A stretch of DNA of 61,973 bases from Flavobacteriales bacterium (GCA_023145275.1 JAGLEB010000091.1:1-61973), one strand, 5' to 3'; positions 42,328-52,378 are shown, numbered from the stretch's first letter. The notes: generated from the sequence alone by a model not told the origin. Made by a program: numbers and translations.

Positions 42328-44916
42328 TTATTTATACTTCTTTAAGTATAATTCTGTATTTTTCTTGCGCTGCAAAATATTAAAATTATCTCGAGAAATA
42401 ATAAAAGTATCCGTGTTTTTTACACCCAAATCTCTCCTAATTAAGCTTTTCGGTAAATACTCCTTTTTAAAGTCTTCCGCAGCTTCCCAACTTTTAAAAT
42501 TATATATTACAAATGCATTTTCTGTAAAGGAATATGAGCTTAATTCCGTTTTCAATAATTTCTTCCAAATTATCTTCGCCAAAGACTTTTCTAACTTCGA
42601 AAAATCAACATCTTCCCCTGCCAATATAACAATCCTTGCACTCTCTCTATCTTCCATATCGAAAAAACTGTTCTGCTCTTTCTTCAGCTTCACCAAGAGC
42701 TGTTTAGAATTTTCTGATACGTCATCATTAGGGAAATTATACATAACATACTCTAATGCTTCTTTATACTCTACATAAGTACCAAGTTTCCCAATAGAAA
42801 TGGCCTTAATAAGCTCTACCTTTGGAGTAATTTCATTTCCTGGATAATCACTAATAAACTTATCGCTCAATCTAATTACCTTTCTGAAATCTCTTTCAGA
42901 CAAGCTAGCAATAATAGACTCATACAAAAGATCAACTTTCTTCTTTTCTGAAGTCGAGTTTACTTCTCCAGGATTTAATATCATCTCAGCATACCTACTT
43001 TTAGGGTAATCACTCAGAATAATCTCTTTATATTCTTTTTCTTTTCTAACGTACTCAAGGCTCCTATAGTTTTTATACAAATAATAATAAACTGGCAACT
43101 TCAGTTCTTTTTTCGGTTTAAACGCCAGCAAGTCTTCAAGTGTTTTCGCTGATAGGTCATATTTGTAAAATTGCTCATTGTATATCAAACCAAGTGCGTA
43201 ATAAGCAAAGTCTCTTTCAACCTTCATCTGCTTAAGCGTATCTTTATCTGAAGGTATCTGTGCTGTATAATACTCTACTGTATACAAAGGGTTAACCAAA
43301 ACTTTTGCTGCTTTTTCAGCATTGTCACCTTCAATTGATCCGTCTTCATTCTCATTTTCTTCGTCAATTTTAGCAGCAAGGGTATTTACGGGCTTAGAAA
43401 GTATTCTCCATTGATCTTGGAGTGGTCTATCTCCCCATCGTTTTTCAAACTCCGATCTTCCATGCTCGAGAGTTACGGGATTATACAAGTAGAAAGAGCT
43501 TCTAGCGCCACCAGTATAATTAGCATCATTACTAGAACTATTTTCTTCGGCAAGTCTTGCAGCTTCAACAGCTTCAGCAGCCTTTATTTCATCATATTCT
43601 TTCAACCAGACTATATGTTTCTCAAAAAAATCAACACGTTCTCCATCAGTCATATTAGCAATCTTCAAGATACTATCGTTAGTCTCCGAAATAGAAATAA
43701 ATTTAATAACATTATCTAATTGTCTGCGCTTCCGAGAAACATTCCTATAATTATCGTACGACTTAGACATTATTGTTAATGTACTATCGTAATACGCGGC
43801 AGCATATTTATATTTAGATTGGTCGAAATTCACATTACCCAATAACTCATAGGCCAATCCTTTTTCATATTTACCAGCTTTAGCTGCAGATATTGCCATT
43901 TTTAAATTTTCCTCAGCCTTTTCGTAATACTGTTCCTTATAATATATTTTTCCTATTTGGTAATAAATTTTATCAAGATCATCTTGGTTTCTTTTCTCAT
44001 CAAGCATCTCGGTTAGTTCATCAATATACTTCTTCAGTACATCTCTATCGATATCAAAATTCTCGGCCCTATCTAGCTTTGCATGTAACACGTACTTATA
44101 TGGAGTACCAATTTCAACAACTTTAGCAAAGGTTTGGCTTGATTGACTAGTCCTATCATCAAGCCTATAAATTTGGGCTAGTATATACGCATACCTAGTC
44201 TTCACTCTAGCATCTCCCTCGAGATCTATAGCTTTCTTCATTTGCTTTATTGAGCTAGAATACTTTTTTTGCTGAAGTAATGCATCTGAATAATGAGCAT
44301 ATATTTCGGGTTTGAAACTTTTTGGCACCCTCGAATTTACAAGCATACTCTCGAGCTCAGTTACTGCAAGAGCATAATTTCCAATTTGGATTTGAGTCTT
44401 TGCCGACCACAACAAAGCTTCATAGTAAGCATCTCCTCCAACGAATTTTAATTTCACAAAATTGAATGCCTCTAATGCTGGAATAAATTTAGATTGATAA
44501 TATCTCGTCTTCCCTAAAAGAAGATAGGCTTCATCCATATACTTATTCATCTCATTACCTCCAAAATTCATGGAGTGTTTTTGGATAGCCTTAGTAGCTT
44601 TTTCATTAGCTTTTTTCAGATGACTTCGACCTTTCATCGCTCTCATTCCAGTTTCGAATGGAGCAATTGGGAGTACCTTTCTGAAGTCATCTTGATAATC
44701 GTCAACAATTATTTCTTCAGCCTTCTCTAAACTATTATCCCCATTATATAATACATTGTAAGCTGTGGTTGTTTTATGAAACTGCCTATTGACAAATTTA
44801 TTCTTTTTTGTAGAACATGCTGATCCTAGAGTTACAAGAACAATAAGTAGCAGCACTTTATTTATAAAAGTGTTGAGTTTTTTTGTAGAATCTATCTTTT
44901 TTCTAGAATTCATCAA
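42328..44916 (-). CDS. sprE: TPR lipoprotein, SprE/PorW-like type IX secretion component
   Basis: The 862-residue protein has a lipoprotein signal with Cys34 (TLGSACSTKKNK) and then TPR-like helical repeats through about residue 450. The N-terminal motif NRQFHKTTTAYNVLYNGDNSL and the later region match the Bacteroidota SprE/PorW family, which is needed for type IX secretion and gliding in those studied. The C-terminal quarter includes further repeat helices and an alpha/beta part. It begins an operon with the bactofilin and AtpZ-like genes. Assignment by family resemblance; no other T9SS gene is in the window. Confidence 0.78.
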   Translation of the reverse strand: MMNSRKKIDSTKKLNTFINKVLLLIVLVTLGSACSTKKNKFVNRQFHKTTTAYNVLYNGDNSLEKAEEIIVDDYQDDFRKVLPIAPFETGMRAMKGRSHLKKANEKATKAIQKHSMNFGGNEMNKYMDEAYLLLGKTRYYQSKFIPALEAFNFVKLKFVGGDAYYEALLWSAKTQIQIGNYALAVTELESMLVNSRVPKSFKPEIYAHYSDALLQQKKYSSSIKQMKKAIDLEGDARVKTRYAYILAQIYRLDDRTSQSSQTFAKVVEIGTPYKYVLHAKLDRAENFDIDRDVLKKYIDELTEMLDEKRNQDDLDKIYYQIGKIYYKEQYYEKAEENLKMAISAAKAGKYEKGLAYELLGNVNFDQSKYKYAAAYYDSTLTIMSKSYDNYRNVSRKRRQLDNVIKFISISETNDSILKIANMTDGERVDFFEKHIVWLKEYDEIKAAEAVEAARLAEENSSSNDANYTGGARSSFYLYNPVTLEHGRSEFEKRWGDRPLQDQWRILSKPVNTLAAKIDEENENEDGSIEGDNAEKAAKVLVNPLYTVEYYTAQIPSDKDTLKQMKVERDFAYYALGLIYNEQFYKYDLSAKTLEDLLAFKPKKELKLPVYYYLYKNYRSLEYVRKEKEYKEIILSDYPKSRYAEMILNPGEVNSTSEKKKVDLLYESIIASLSERDFRKVIRLSDKFISDYPGNEITPKVELIKAISIGKLGTYVEYKEALEYVMYNFPNDDVSENSKQLLVKLKKEQNSFFDMEDRESARIVILAGEDVDFSKLEKSLAKIIWKKLLKTELSSYSFTENAFVIYNFKSWEAAEDFKKEYLPKSLIRRDLGVKNTDTFIISRDNFNILQRKKNTELYLKKYK

Positions 44917-45021
44917 TAAGTATATTTTTAGAACTGTCTTAATTTCTACAGCCTAAGTTTCCTAAAACTTTCAAAACAGTAATTATAGTAATCTCTGAGT
45001 TTTTAATAAATATGGATTTTT

Positions 45022-45055
45022 CAAATGTACTCAATAAAGTATTATTCTATCCAAA
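45022..45055 (-). promoter_or_regulatory. Possible promoter of sprE
   Basis: On the minus strand TTTG (45055-45052), 22 bases, then TACATTTG (45029-45022). Both boxes match fully; the spacer is one base longer than usual. Confidence 0.45.
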
Positions 45056-45159
45056 TATGTATTAAATTGCATTCGAAAATAAGGAACACAATAATTTGCT
45101 AAAATTAGAATAAATACATTAACAATTATAATAAAACAATATCATATTTTTCAATATTA

Positions 45160-45182
45160 ATTTAAACAACTTTGGTTTAAAT
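45160..45182 (+). promoter_or_regulatory. Inverted repeat upstream of the M23 peptidase gene
   Basis: ATTTAAAC (45160-45167), seven bases, GTTTAAAT (45175-45182) is a perfect 8-bp repeat ending 18 bases before the ATG. CAACTTTG inside it resembles a -7 box. It could be an operator or an RNA hairpin. Confidence 0.3.
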
Positions 45183-45200
45183 AATTCAATAAGCTTATAA

Positions 45201-46079
45201 ATGGCCAAAAAAACTGAAAAAAATAAATTCAAAAAGAAATTAGTGCACAATTACCGCTTGGTAATAAGTTCTGAAGACACTTGGGAGGAGAAATTTTCAT
45301 TGCGATTGAATAGGTTAAATGTTTTTGTAGTACTAAGCATTTCTTCCATTTTACTAATCGCTATTACCACTCTTATTATTTCTTTCACGCCCATAAGAGA
45401 ATATATTCCGGGATACGAATCTCCTGAATTAAGGAAAAACGCTCAAAATTTAATTTTCAAAACAGACTCTTTAGAGAATATCGTAAAAAGAAACCAAGCG
45501 TATATCGATAATCTAGCATTGATATTAAGTGGAGAAATAGATTCTATAGAGCTAGGTGCACCAGTAGAAAGAGTTGATACCATTGACAATCATAAGAATG
45601 ATTACCACTATGCAAATTTTGCAAATTCTAAAGAAGACTCAATTTTTAGAGCAGAAATTGAGATGGAAGACAGATACAATCTGTTTGGAAAGAAAAAGAA
45701 AAGCAACTTCATTTTAGTTGCTCCAATTTCGGGAATTCTTTCTCAAAAATACGATCCTAAAAACAAACACTTTGCAGTTGATGTAGCAGTAAGCAAAGGA
45801 ACTCCTGTAAAAGCAGTAGCAGACGGAACAGTGATTTTTTCGGAATGGACATCAACCACAGGAAACGTATTAATTATAGAGCATAAAAATGATCTTATAT
45901 CTGTTTACAAACACTGCTCTAGCTCAACTAAAGCTCAAGGAGATTTTATCGAAAGTGGCGAAGTTATCGCTGTTTCAGGATCTTCAGGAGAATTAAGCAC
46001 TGGACCGCACTTACATTTTGAACTATGGTACAATGGTTTCCCCGTTAACCCATCTGACTACATTAATTTCGAATTATGA
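45201..46079 (+). CDS. M23 (LytM-type) peptidase, membrane anchored
   Basis: The 292-residue protein has one N-terminal membrane segment (about 36-58) and a C-terminal M23 domain (residues 170-290). Metal-binding residues are seen in KHFAVDVAV (His and Asp) and GPHLHFELW (HxH), so it is probably an active Gly-Gly or peptidoglycan endopeptidase on the periplasmic face. Its stop overlaps the start of the GH3-like gene by 4 bases (ATGA). It diverges from sprE. Confidence 0.9.
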   Translation: MAKKTEKNKFKKKLVHNYRLVISSEDTWEEKFSLRLNRLNVFVVLSISSILLIAITTLIISFTPIREYIPGYESPELRKNAQNLIFKTDSLENIVKRNQAYIDNLALILSGEIDSIELGAPVERVDTIDNHKNDYHYANFANSKEDSIFRAEIEMEDRYNLFGKKKKSNFILVAPISGILSQKYDPKNKHFAVDVAVSKGTPVKAVADGTVIFSEWTSTTGNVLIIEHKNDLISVYKHCSSSTKAQGDFIESGEVIAVSGSSGELSTGPHLHFELWYNGFPVNPSDYINFEL

Positions 46080-47569
46080 GTATAAAAGGAATATTATCAA
46101 AAATTTACGCAAGTTACATTGCACATAAAACCTATAAATGGGCTTCGGAACCTGAAGAGACTCAACTTAAAGTATTCAAACACCTTATTGAAAAGGCTAA
46201 AAATACTGAGTTTGGAAAAGATCATAATTTCGATAATATAAAGTCGTATGATGATTTCAGGGGTAATGTTCCCGTGGTGGCTTACGAAGGATTAAAGGAA
46301 TACATCGATAAGGTTATTGACGGTCAAGAAGACATATTATGGCCTGGGAAACCATTATATTTTGCAAAAACTTCGGGCACTACCTCTGGATCTAAATTCA
46401 TCCCTTTAAGTGTAGACTCTTTACCAAATCATATTGAAGCAGCTAAAAACGCTCTTTTATTATATATAAACGAGACGGGAAATAACACCTTCGTTGATGG
46501 CAAAATGATCTTCTTACAAGGTAGCCCCGAATTAACAAAACAGAATGGCATAAACATTGGCCGACTTTCTGGCATAACTGCCCACTTTGTACCAAGCTAC
46601 CTACAACGCAATAGATTGCCTTCGTGGGAAACAAATCTTATTGACGATTGGGAGAAAAAGGTAGATGCTATAGTCGAAGAAACATTCGATCAAGACATGA
46701 GACTTATCTCGGGAATTCCGCCGTGGATGGTAATGTACTTTGAGAGGCTTCACGAAAAGACTGGAAAGAAAATAGGAGATTTATTTCCTGAATTCTCTTT
46801 ATTCATAAATGGTGGTGTTGCTTACGAACCTTATCGAAAGAAATTTAACGAATTAATTGGTCGCGAAGTTGACGTACTCGAACTCTACCCAGCCTCCGAA
46901 GGATTTATTGCATTTCAAGACTCCCAAAAAGATGATGGAATGTTGTTATTACTAGACAACGGAATGTTTTATGAATTTATTCCTGCAAATGAATTTTACA
47001 ACGAAAACCCATCACGATTAAGTATTGGAGAAGTTGAGCTAGGTGTAAATTACGTATTGATTCTTAATACAAATGCAGGTTTATGGGGATACAATATTGG
47101 AGATACAATTGTTTTCACTTCAAAGACTCCATATAGAATTAAAGTATCGGGGAGAATAAAACATTTTATATCGGCATTTGGCGAACATGTAATAGGAAAA
47201 GAGGTTGAAGATTCGCTAAAAGAAGCTATAGCAAATCAAAATATAAGACTTAACGAATTCACTGTTGCTCCACAAGTAAACCCCACATCTGGTCTGCCAT
47301 ACCACGAATGGTTTGTTGAATTTGAAAATGCTCCCGAAAATATTGAGGAATTTGCTAGCAATATCGACAATGCCCTCAGAAATAAAAACACCTACTACAA
47401 CGATCTCATATCTGGAAAAGTATTGAGACCATTGATTGTTAGAAAAATAGAAAAAAACGGATTTAACAACTATATGAAATCTATTGGTAAACTTGGGGGA
47501 CAGAATAAAACTCCACGATTATCTAACAATAGGGAAATTGCAGATATGCTAAGGCAGTATATTACATAA
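46076..47569 (+). CDS. GH3 family (auxin-responsive GH3-like) adenylate-forming enzyme
   Basis: The 497-residue protein is a member of the GH3 branch of the acyl-adenylating superfamily, known in plants for joining amino acids to hormones. The ATP-binding motifs are visible: TSGTTSGSK (99-107), YPASEGFIAF and YNIGDTIVFTS near residue 345. In bacteria its substrate is unknown. The 4-base overlap with the M23 gene predicts translational coupling, and the neighbourhood of SprE, bactofilin and M23 suggests an envelope role; that is inference. Confidence 0.88.
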   Translation: MSIKGILSKIYASYIAHKTYKWASEPEETQLKVFKHLIEKAKNTEFGKDHNFDNIKSYDDFRGNVPVVAYEGLKEYIDKVIDGQEDILWPGKPLYFAKTSGTTSGSKFIPLSVDSLPNHIEAAKNALLLYINETGNNTFVDGKMIFLQGSPELTKQNGINIGRLSGITAHFVPSYLQRNRLPSWETNLIDDWEKKVDAIVEETFDQDMRLISGIPPWMVMYFERLHEKTGKKIGDLFPEFSLFINGGVAYEPYRKKFNELIGREVDVLELYPASEGFIAFQDSQKDDGMLLLLDNGMFYEFIPANEFYNENPSRLSIGEVELGVNYVLILNTNAGLWGYNIGDTIVFTSKTPYRIKVSGRIKHFISAFGEHVIGKEVEDSLKEAIANQNIRLNEFTVAPQVNPTSGLPYHEWFVEFENAPENIEEFASNIDNALRNKNTYYNDLISGKVLRPLIVRKIEKNGFNNYMKSIGKLGGQNKTPRLSNNREIADMLRQYIT

Positions 47570-47592
47570 AACATCAAAAGTAAATACAAATA

Positions 47593-48270
47593 ATGAAGGT
47601 ACTCGTAGTAGAGGATGAAGAACTATTGAGAAAATCCATACAAGATTTCCTGCAACACGAAGGATATATCCACGAGGCTGCTGCTTCTTTTTCGTGTGCT
47701 CACGAAAAAATAGAGCTATACAACTACGATATTGTTTTATTAGACCTAGGCCTTCCTGATGGTGATGGAGTAAACTTGATAGAAGTAATTAAAACACGAT
47801 CCGAAAATACTGGCGTAATCATAATATCTGCTAGAAATGCAATTGACGACAGAGTAAAAGGTCTTGAGAAAGGTGCAGATGACTATCTTACAAAACCTTT
47901 TCATTTAAGCGAGCTCAATGCGAGGTTGAAAAGTCTTTTTAGAAGATTAAACTTCAAAGGAAACAGTACATACACTTTCAACGAATTAACCATCAACCCT
48001 GATGATATGAAAGCTTGTGTTAATAATAAAGACTTGTCGCTAACAAAAAAGGAGTTTGATCTATTAGTATATTTTCTAGCAAACAAAAATCGTGTAATCA
48101 CAAAAATCACTCTTGGCGAACACCTTTGGGGCGATTATATTGACACTGTGGACTCTCTAGACTTCATATACACTCATATAAAAAACCTACGAAAAAAGCT
48201 GGTAAATGCAGGTAGTGTTGATTATATAAAAAATGTTTATGGAGTTGGATATAAGTTTAACGATGAATAA
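47593..48270 (+). CDS. OmpR/PhoB-type response regulator
   Basis: The 225-residue protein has a receiver domain with the phosphorylation site Asp51 in IVLLDLGLPDGDG, acidic residues Glu7/Asp8 and Lys101 in YLTKPF, then a winged-helix DNA-binding domain (about 127-225, ending NVYGVGYKF). It is followed after 168 bases by the histidine kinase gene, its likely partner. Target genes are unknown. Confidence 0.93.
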   Translation: MKVLVVEDEELLRKSIQDFLQHEGYIHEAAASFSCAHEKIELYNYDIVLLDLGLPDGDGVNLIEVIKTRSENTGVIIISARNAIDDRVKGLEKGADDYLTKPFHLSELNARLKSLFRRLNFKGNSTYTFNELTINPDDMKACVNNKDLSLTKKEFDLLVYFLANKNRVITKITLGEHLWGDYIDTVDSLDFIYTHIKNLRKKLVNAGSVDYIKNVYGVGYKFNDE

Positions 48271-48438
48271 AAACATATTGGAAGGTACTACCATAAATTA
48301 TGCCTTCAGCCTTAATATATTTTCTTTGAATTAGCATGTTGATGATTAGATGGAGAAGTTAGCAAAAGGCTATAAAATATCACAATTGGTGAAAAACGGT
48401 ATATAGTTAACTACTGACCTCAAAAAAAAATTATTTAA

Positions 48439-49698
48439 GTGAAACTAATTAGTAAAATAAACTACAATTTTATATCCATCGCAATCTCGATTTTTTTTGT
48501 GGGGGGGATTGTATTCTACATTATGCTTCGCTCATTAATGCTAGACCAAACTGACAATCAACTAATAGAAAGTAAAAACCTGATTGAGATAAAGTTCGAG
48601 CAATTTCTACAACAACCAAACAGGTACATATGGAAAGATGGACTAATAAGTATTTCTCTAAAAGATAAAACAGAGGACAATTCAACTATTATTTCAGATA
48701 CTTTAATTAATATTTCAGAAAACAATATTGCTTCAGCATATCGAAAAATAGAATTCCAACACAAGCACAACAATCAATTATACCGAATAAAAATATTAAA
48801 AGAACTAAGCTTTACTGACAACTTAACCCTGAACATAATATTACTTGTTGGAGGTTTAGCCATTTTTTTTACGATGAGTTTCTTTATTGTTTTTAGGATT
48901 GTAGCTAACACAAGTTTATTAGATTTCTACGAAACCATTAAGGCATTAAAGGAATTTAAGATTGCCGAACCCGAAAACATTAAAATAAACCACAGCGATG
49001 TTGACGAATTTGAGTATCTCAATGAAGTTATTACTTTAATTACCAGCAAAATTCAGCAAGACTATAAAAGTTTAAAAGAATTTACAGAGAACGCATCACA
49101 CGAAATTCAGACTCCTCTCGCTATTATCCAGAATAAAGTAGAACAACTGATACAAGGTGAAGAAATTAGCGAAGAACAAATGAAGTCATTCTCCGAAATA
49201 CTAGATGCAACTTCTCGCCTTTCGAAACTAAACAGAGGTCTAAACCAGTTGGTGAAAATTGAAGGAGGGCAATATATCCACACTGAAAAAATAGATATAC
49301 AAAACATTATTTGTAAAAACATTGATCACTTAGGTGATATGCTTTTAGCTAAGGACATTACAGTTATAAAGAATTTTCACAGTCACAACAAGGTCAGTAT
49401 TAATCCAAACTTAGCAGAACTACTGATCTTCAATTTGCTAAAAAATGCCTTAATGCACAATGTAAAAGGAGGAAAAATAATTATTTCCATAACAGATAAC
49501 GAAATAACAATTACAAACTCGGGGAAAGATGAAGCCTTAAACATTAACCTCCTATCTGAGAGATTCTCGAAAGGTGACGAATCAAAATCTCTCGGTTTAG
49601 GCCTGTCAATTGTCCAAAAGATTTGCCGCTATTCAAATATCGACCTATCATACCATTACCTTCACCATATGCACACTATTAAATTAGTTTTTAAATAA
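48439..49698 (+). CDS. Membrane sensor histidine kinase
   Basis: The 419-residue kinase starts with GTG. Two membrane segments (about 9-30 and 132-153) enclose a periplasmic sensor part of about 100 residues. HisKA contains the phosphorylated His221 in ENASHEIQTPL, and the HATPase domain has N336 in FNLLKNALMHN and the G2 box LGLGLS (385-390). It likely phosphorylates the response regulator upstream. The sensor domain has no recognisable ligand motif. It is followed 6 bases later by the small membrane protein. Confidence 0.92.
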   Translation: MKLISKINYNFISIAISIFFVGGIVFYIMLRSLMLDQTDNQLIESKNLIEIKFEQFLQQPNRYIWKDGLISISLKDKTEDNSTIISDTLINISENNIASAYRKIEFQHKHNNQLYRIKILKELSFTDNLTLNIILLVGGLAIFFTMSFFIVFRIVANTSLLDFYETIKALKEFKIAEPENIKINHSDVDEFEYLNEVITLITSKIQQDYKSLKEFTENASHEIQTPLAIIQNKVEQLIQGEEISEEQMKSFSEILDATSRLSKLNRGLNQLVKIEGGQYIHTEKIDIQNIICKNIDHLGDMLLAKDITVIKNFHSHNKVSINPNLAELLIFNLLKNALMHNVKGGKIIISITDNEITITNSGKDEALNINLLSERFSKGDESKSLGLGLSIVQKICRYSNIDLSYHYLHHMHTIKLVFK

Positions 49699-49704
49699 AT
49701 CCTT

Positions 49705-50112
49705 ATGATTTTCACAACACACTCCCTATTAAGTGCACTATATCTAATTATAGCACTTACGAGTATTTTACGATTTTCGTTCGCATGGAGAAACAAGCTT
49801 TCATTCACAAAGTACGACTCCTACTTAGCCATAACTCTACTTGTTACGCTTTATTTGCAAATGGCCATGGGTGTTTACCTATTTTACACTAAACTGAGTG
49901 CAACTATAGTTATACAAAATAATTCAATAGAAAATAGATTCTGGCCTGTAGAGCATTTCTTCGTTATGTTTTTTTCAATACTTACTGCTCAACTAGGATA
50001 TATATATTCTAAAAACATAAAGCAATCAAGCAGCAAATTCAAAACTCTTACTATTTACTATTCTATTTCAATTGTTCTTGTAATTTTCTCTCTTGCCATG
50101 ATTTTCATTTAA
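49705..50112 (+). CDS. Four-helix membrane protein, cytochrome b-like family
   Basis: The 135-residue protein has four membrane helices. THSLLSALYLIIALTSILRF near the start and RFWPVEHFFVMFFS in the third helix match a family annotated as cytochrome b-like in Bacteroidota, in which two His residues (His6 and the one in VEH) could bind heme. Heme binding is not shown. It starts 6 bases after the histidine kinase and is likely translated from the same mRNA. Confidence 0.7.
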   Translation: MIFTTHSLLSALYLIIALTSILRFSFAWRNKLSFTKYDSYLAITLLVTLYLQMAMGVYLFYTKLSATIVIQNNSIENRFWPVEHFFVMFFSILTAQLGYIYSKNIKQSSSKFKTLTIYYSISIVLVIFSLAMIFI

Positions 50113-50145
50113 GATATATAGGACTATGGATTATTATTATCAACA

Positions 50146-50180
50146 AAAAAAGCCACAAATGTAAAACACTTGTGGCTTTT
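50146..50180. terminator. Terminator shared by the two-component operon and the second Sus locus
   Basis: AAAAGCCACAAATG (50148-50161) pairs with CACTTGTGGCTTTT (50167-50180), one A-C mismatch on the plus strand that becomes G-T on the minus, with T runs on both sides. Confidence 0.85.
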
Positions 50181-50201
50181 AAATACTAATCTAACCGTCG
50201 T

Positions 50202-50999
50202 TTATTTCATTGTAAAAATAGCTCTACCAGGTCCAAATGATCCTGCAGCTACAGTATATTCAAGGTCAAGAGTTATTTTACCATCACATGATGAGAATAT
50301 ACCACTTCCACCAATTGAAAGCATTCCATATTCTAATCCCCAATCAGCAGTATTAATAACCTCTTGCTTAGGCACTAATACAGTAAAATTAGACTTATCG
50401 CTATAATCTAGTATCATTAGTAAGTCTCCTGTTGCTGTTCCTTGAGAATCATATAGGTTTTTAGCTATAATTTCGTTCTCATTTGCTCCTGCTACAAGCT
50501 CAACGTCCCAATTTGCCAACTCGTCAAAATACCATGTATCAGAGTAATCAGATGTTCCAACAAAATCATCCTGAAAATAAGGACAAAACTTTTGAATTGT
50601 CAACCAAAATTCCTTCTGCATCGACCCATCTCCATCAACCATTAAGGTAAGAGTTTCCGCCCCATCTAGCTTTGCGTAATTACCTTTAATTTCTACATTA
50701 GTAATAACTTCTCCTGCTTTTAACACAGGATCCTTTACCACAAAATCAAAATGAGTACCTTCTATAGCCGAACTACTTTCTCCAACAACTGAAACACCCA
50801 TTGTAACATCACTCGAACTTGAAGCTGTAACTCCAACTGGAAGCATATATGGATCACTACTACCCTCTTCTACAAAATAGGTAGCACTAGTACTAGGAAA
50901 ATGCTTTATTGCAGGTCCATCGTACTTTTTTGAATCTTTTGTACACGAGCTTGCAAATAATAAACTAAGCAACGCGAATACTGAAAATATTTTTTTCAT
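50202..50999 (-). CDS. Sus-associated surface lipoprotein with Calx-beta/DUF1735-like part
   Basis: The 265-residue protein has a lipoprotein signal ending SSC at Cys19. Residues 40-110 contain EGSSDPYMLPVGVTAS and GTHFDFV, the pattern of Calx-beta/DUF1735-like domains; a second beta-rich half follows. It is the third gene of the second Sus operon, after SusD, where surface glycan-binding or SusE/F-like lipoproteins usually stand. Its ligand is unknown. Confidence 0.7.
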   Translation of the reverse strand: MKKIFSVFALLSLLFASSCTKDSKKYDGPAIKHFPSTSATYFVEEGSSDPYMLPVGVTASSSSDVTMGVSVVGESSSAIEGTHFDFVVKDPVLKAGEVITNVEIKGNYAKLDGAETLTLMVDGDGSMQKEFWLTIQKFCPYFQDDFVGTSDYSDTWYFDELANWDVELVAGANENEIIAKNLYDSQGTATGDLLMILDYSDKSNFTVLVPKQEVINTADWGLEYGMLSIGGSGIFSSCDGKITLDLEYTVAAGSFGPGRAIFTMK

Positions 51000-51018
51000 A
51001 ACATTATCTTATTTATTA

Positions 51019-52377
51019 TTAATAACCCTTGTTTTGAACCATATTAGTGTTTGCATCTCTCTCTGATTGTGGAATAGGGAATGCAAAAGTATAGCTACCA
51101 TAAGGCTGTGTGACGTACGCACTTCCATCAACAGCATTTATATCTCTACCATTTCTAGCAAGATCATAAAATCTAAACCCTTCAAATGCCAATTCCTTTC
51201 TTCTCTCTAACAATATATTATCTAAAGAAAGAGCTAAATAATCAGATCCACCACGAGCTGTAGAAATTAAATCAATTATATCCTTAGCATCAGTATCTTC
51301 CGAGTTAAGATTTAATTTAGCTTCAGCTATATTCAACAACACCTCAGAATATCTAATAATTGGAATTGGATTATTCCCTTGTAAGTCAGCAAATTTACCA
51401 TAATTAAATCCTCCAACGATAAATGCTCCTCTTACATCATCAGCATCATAAATTTCAACTAAGTCTGAAGTAACTTGAAGATCACCATAACCTTCATCTT
51501 GAAAAATATATCCAAGAGATGTTGTATTCAACTGCTCATTTCCATTAAATCCAAGTTGAAACATAACTTCTTTAGAGTCTGTTTTCGCTTGTACCCAAAA
51601 ATTGAAATAATCTTCGGTTGATAAAAGTGCGTATGCACCACTTTCTATTGCTGCTTCAGAAGCACTAATAGCTTCAGAGTAATTCTTATTGTAAAGGTAA
51701 GCTCTACCCAAAAGTCCATTAACAGCATCAAGATTTAAGAAAGACTTGTTTGATGGATTATATTCAGCATCCATTAAACTAATTGCCATTTTATAATCAG
51801 CAATAATCTTAGCATAGTTCTCAGCAATTGTTTCACGAGCAGGCTTATGATCTGGTCCAACGCTTTTATCGATATAAGCAATTCCTAAAGAACCACCGTC
51901 AACATACTGTTGCCCAAATTTCAGAAGCAAGTTAAAGTGTGCAAAAGCTCTTAAAGCATAGGCTTGCCCTCTATAAAAATCAACTTGACCGTCAGACTCA
52001 AGATTAGAATCTATCGCAAGGTTACAAGTAGCAATAACTCTATAAGTATTATACCAGTAATCTGAAGCATATCTACTATTTTCCAACATATCGAACTGTC
52101 CAACTCTGATAAATCTACCTGTGGCACCAGTGCTCACAATATTATCAGATTGTACATCTCCATACACAATACCATCACGGCCTAATACCGCAGAAGCTCT
52201 AAATCTGTTATAGGTAGCATTAATAACGCTTCCTAAGTCATCAACATTTTTTATGGCACCTTCTTTATCGGCACTTTGTTGAAGATCCGGATCAAGGAAA
52301 GATTTAGAACAATTTGTAGATATAACACCTAGTGCTACTACAAATAATAAATTAAATATCTTTTTCATCTTTTTCAT
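51019..52377 (-). CDS. RagB/SusD family outer-membrane lipoprotein (second locus)
   Basis: The 452-residue protein has a lipoprotein signal with Cys23 in STNCSKSFLDPDL, then the SusD helical TPR scaffold and C-terminal RagB/SusD region ending with FPIPQSERDANTNMVQN, a typical SusD ending. It binds nutrients at the cell surface and closes the adjacent SusC channel. It lies 1 base from the SusC stop. Confidence 0.93.
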   Translation of the reverse strand: MKKMKKIFNLLFVVALGVISTNCSKSFLDPDLQQSADKEGAIKNVDDLGSVINATYNRFRASAVLGRDGIVYGDVQSDNIVSTGATGRFIRVGQFDMLENSRYASDYWYNTYRVIATCNLAIDSNLESDGQVDFYRGQAYALRAFAHFNLLLKFGQQYVDGGSLGIAYIDKSVGPDHKPARETIAENYAKIIADYKMAISLMDAEYNPSNKSFLNLDAVNGLLGRAYLYNKNYSEAISASEAAIESGAYALLSTEDYFNFWVQAKTDSKEVMFQLGFNGNEQLNTTSLGYIFQDEGYGDLQVTSDLVEIYDADDVRGAFIVGGFNYGKFADLQGNNPIPIIRYSEVLLNIAEAKLNLNSEDTDAKDIIDLISTARGGSDYLALSLDNILLERRKELAFEGFRFYDLARNGRDINAVDGSAYVTQPYGSYTFAFPIPQSERDANTNMVQNKGY

Positions 52378-52378
52378 T

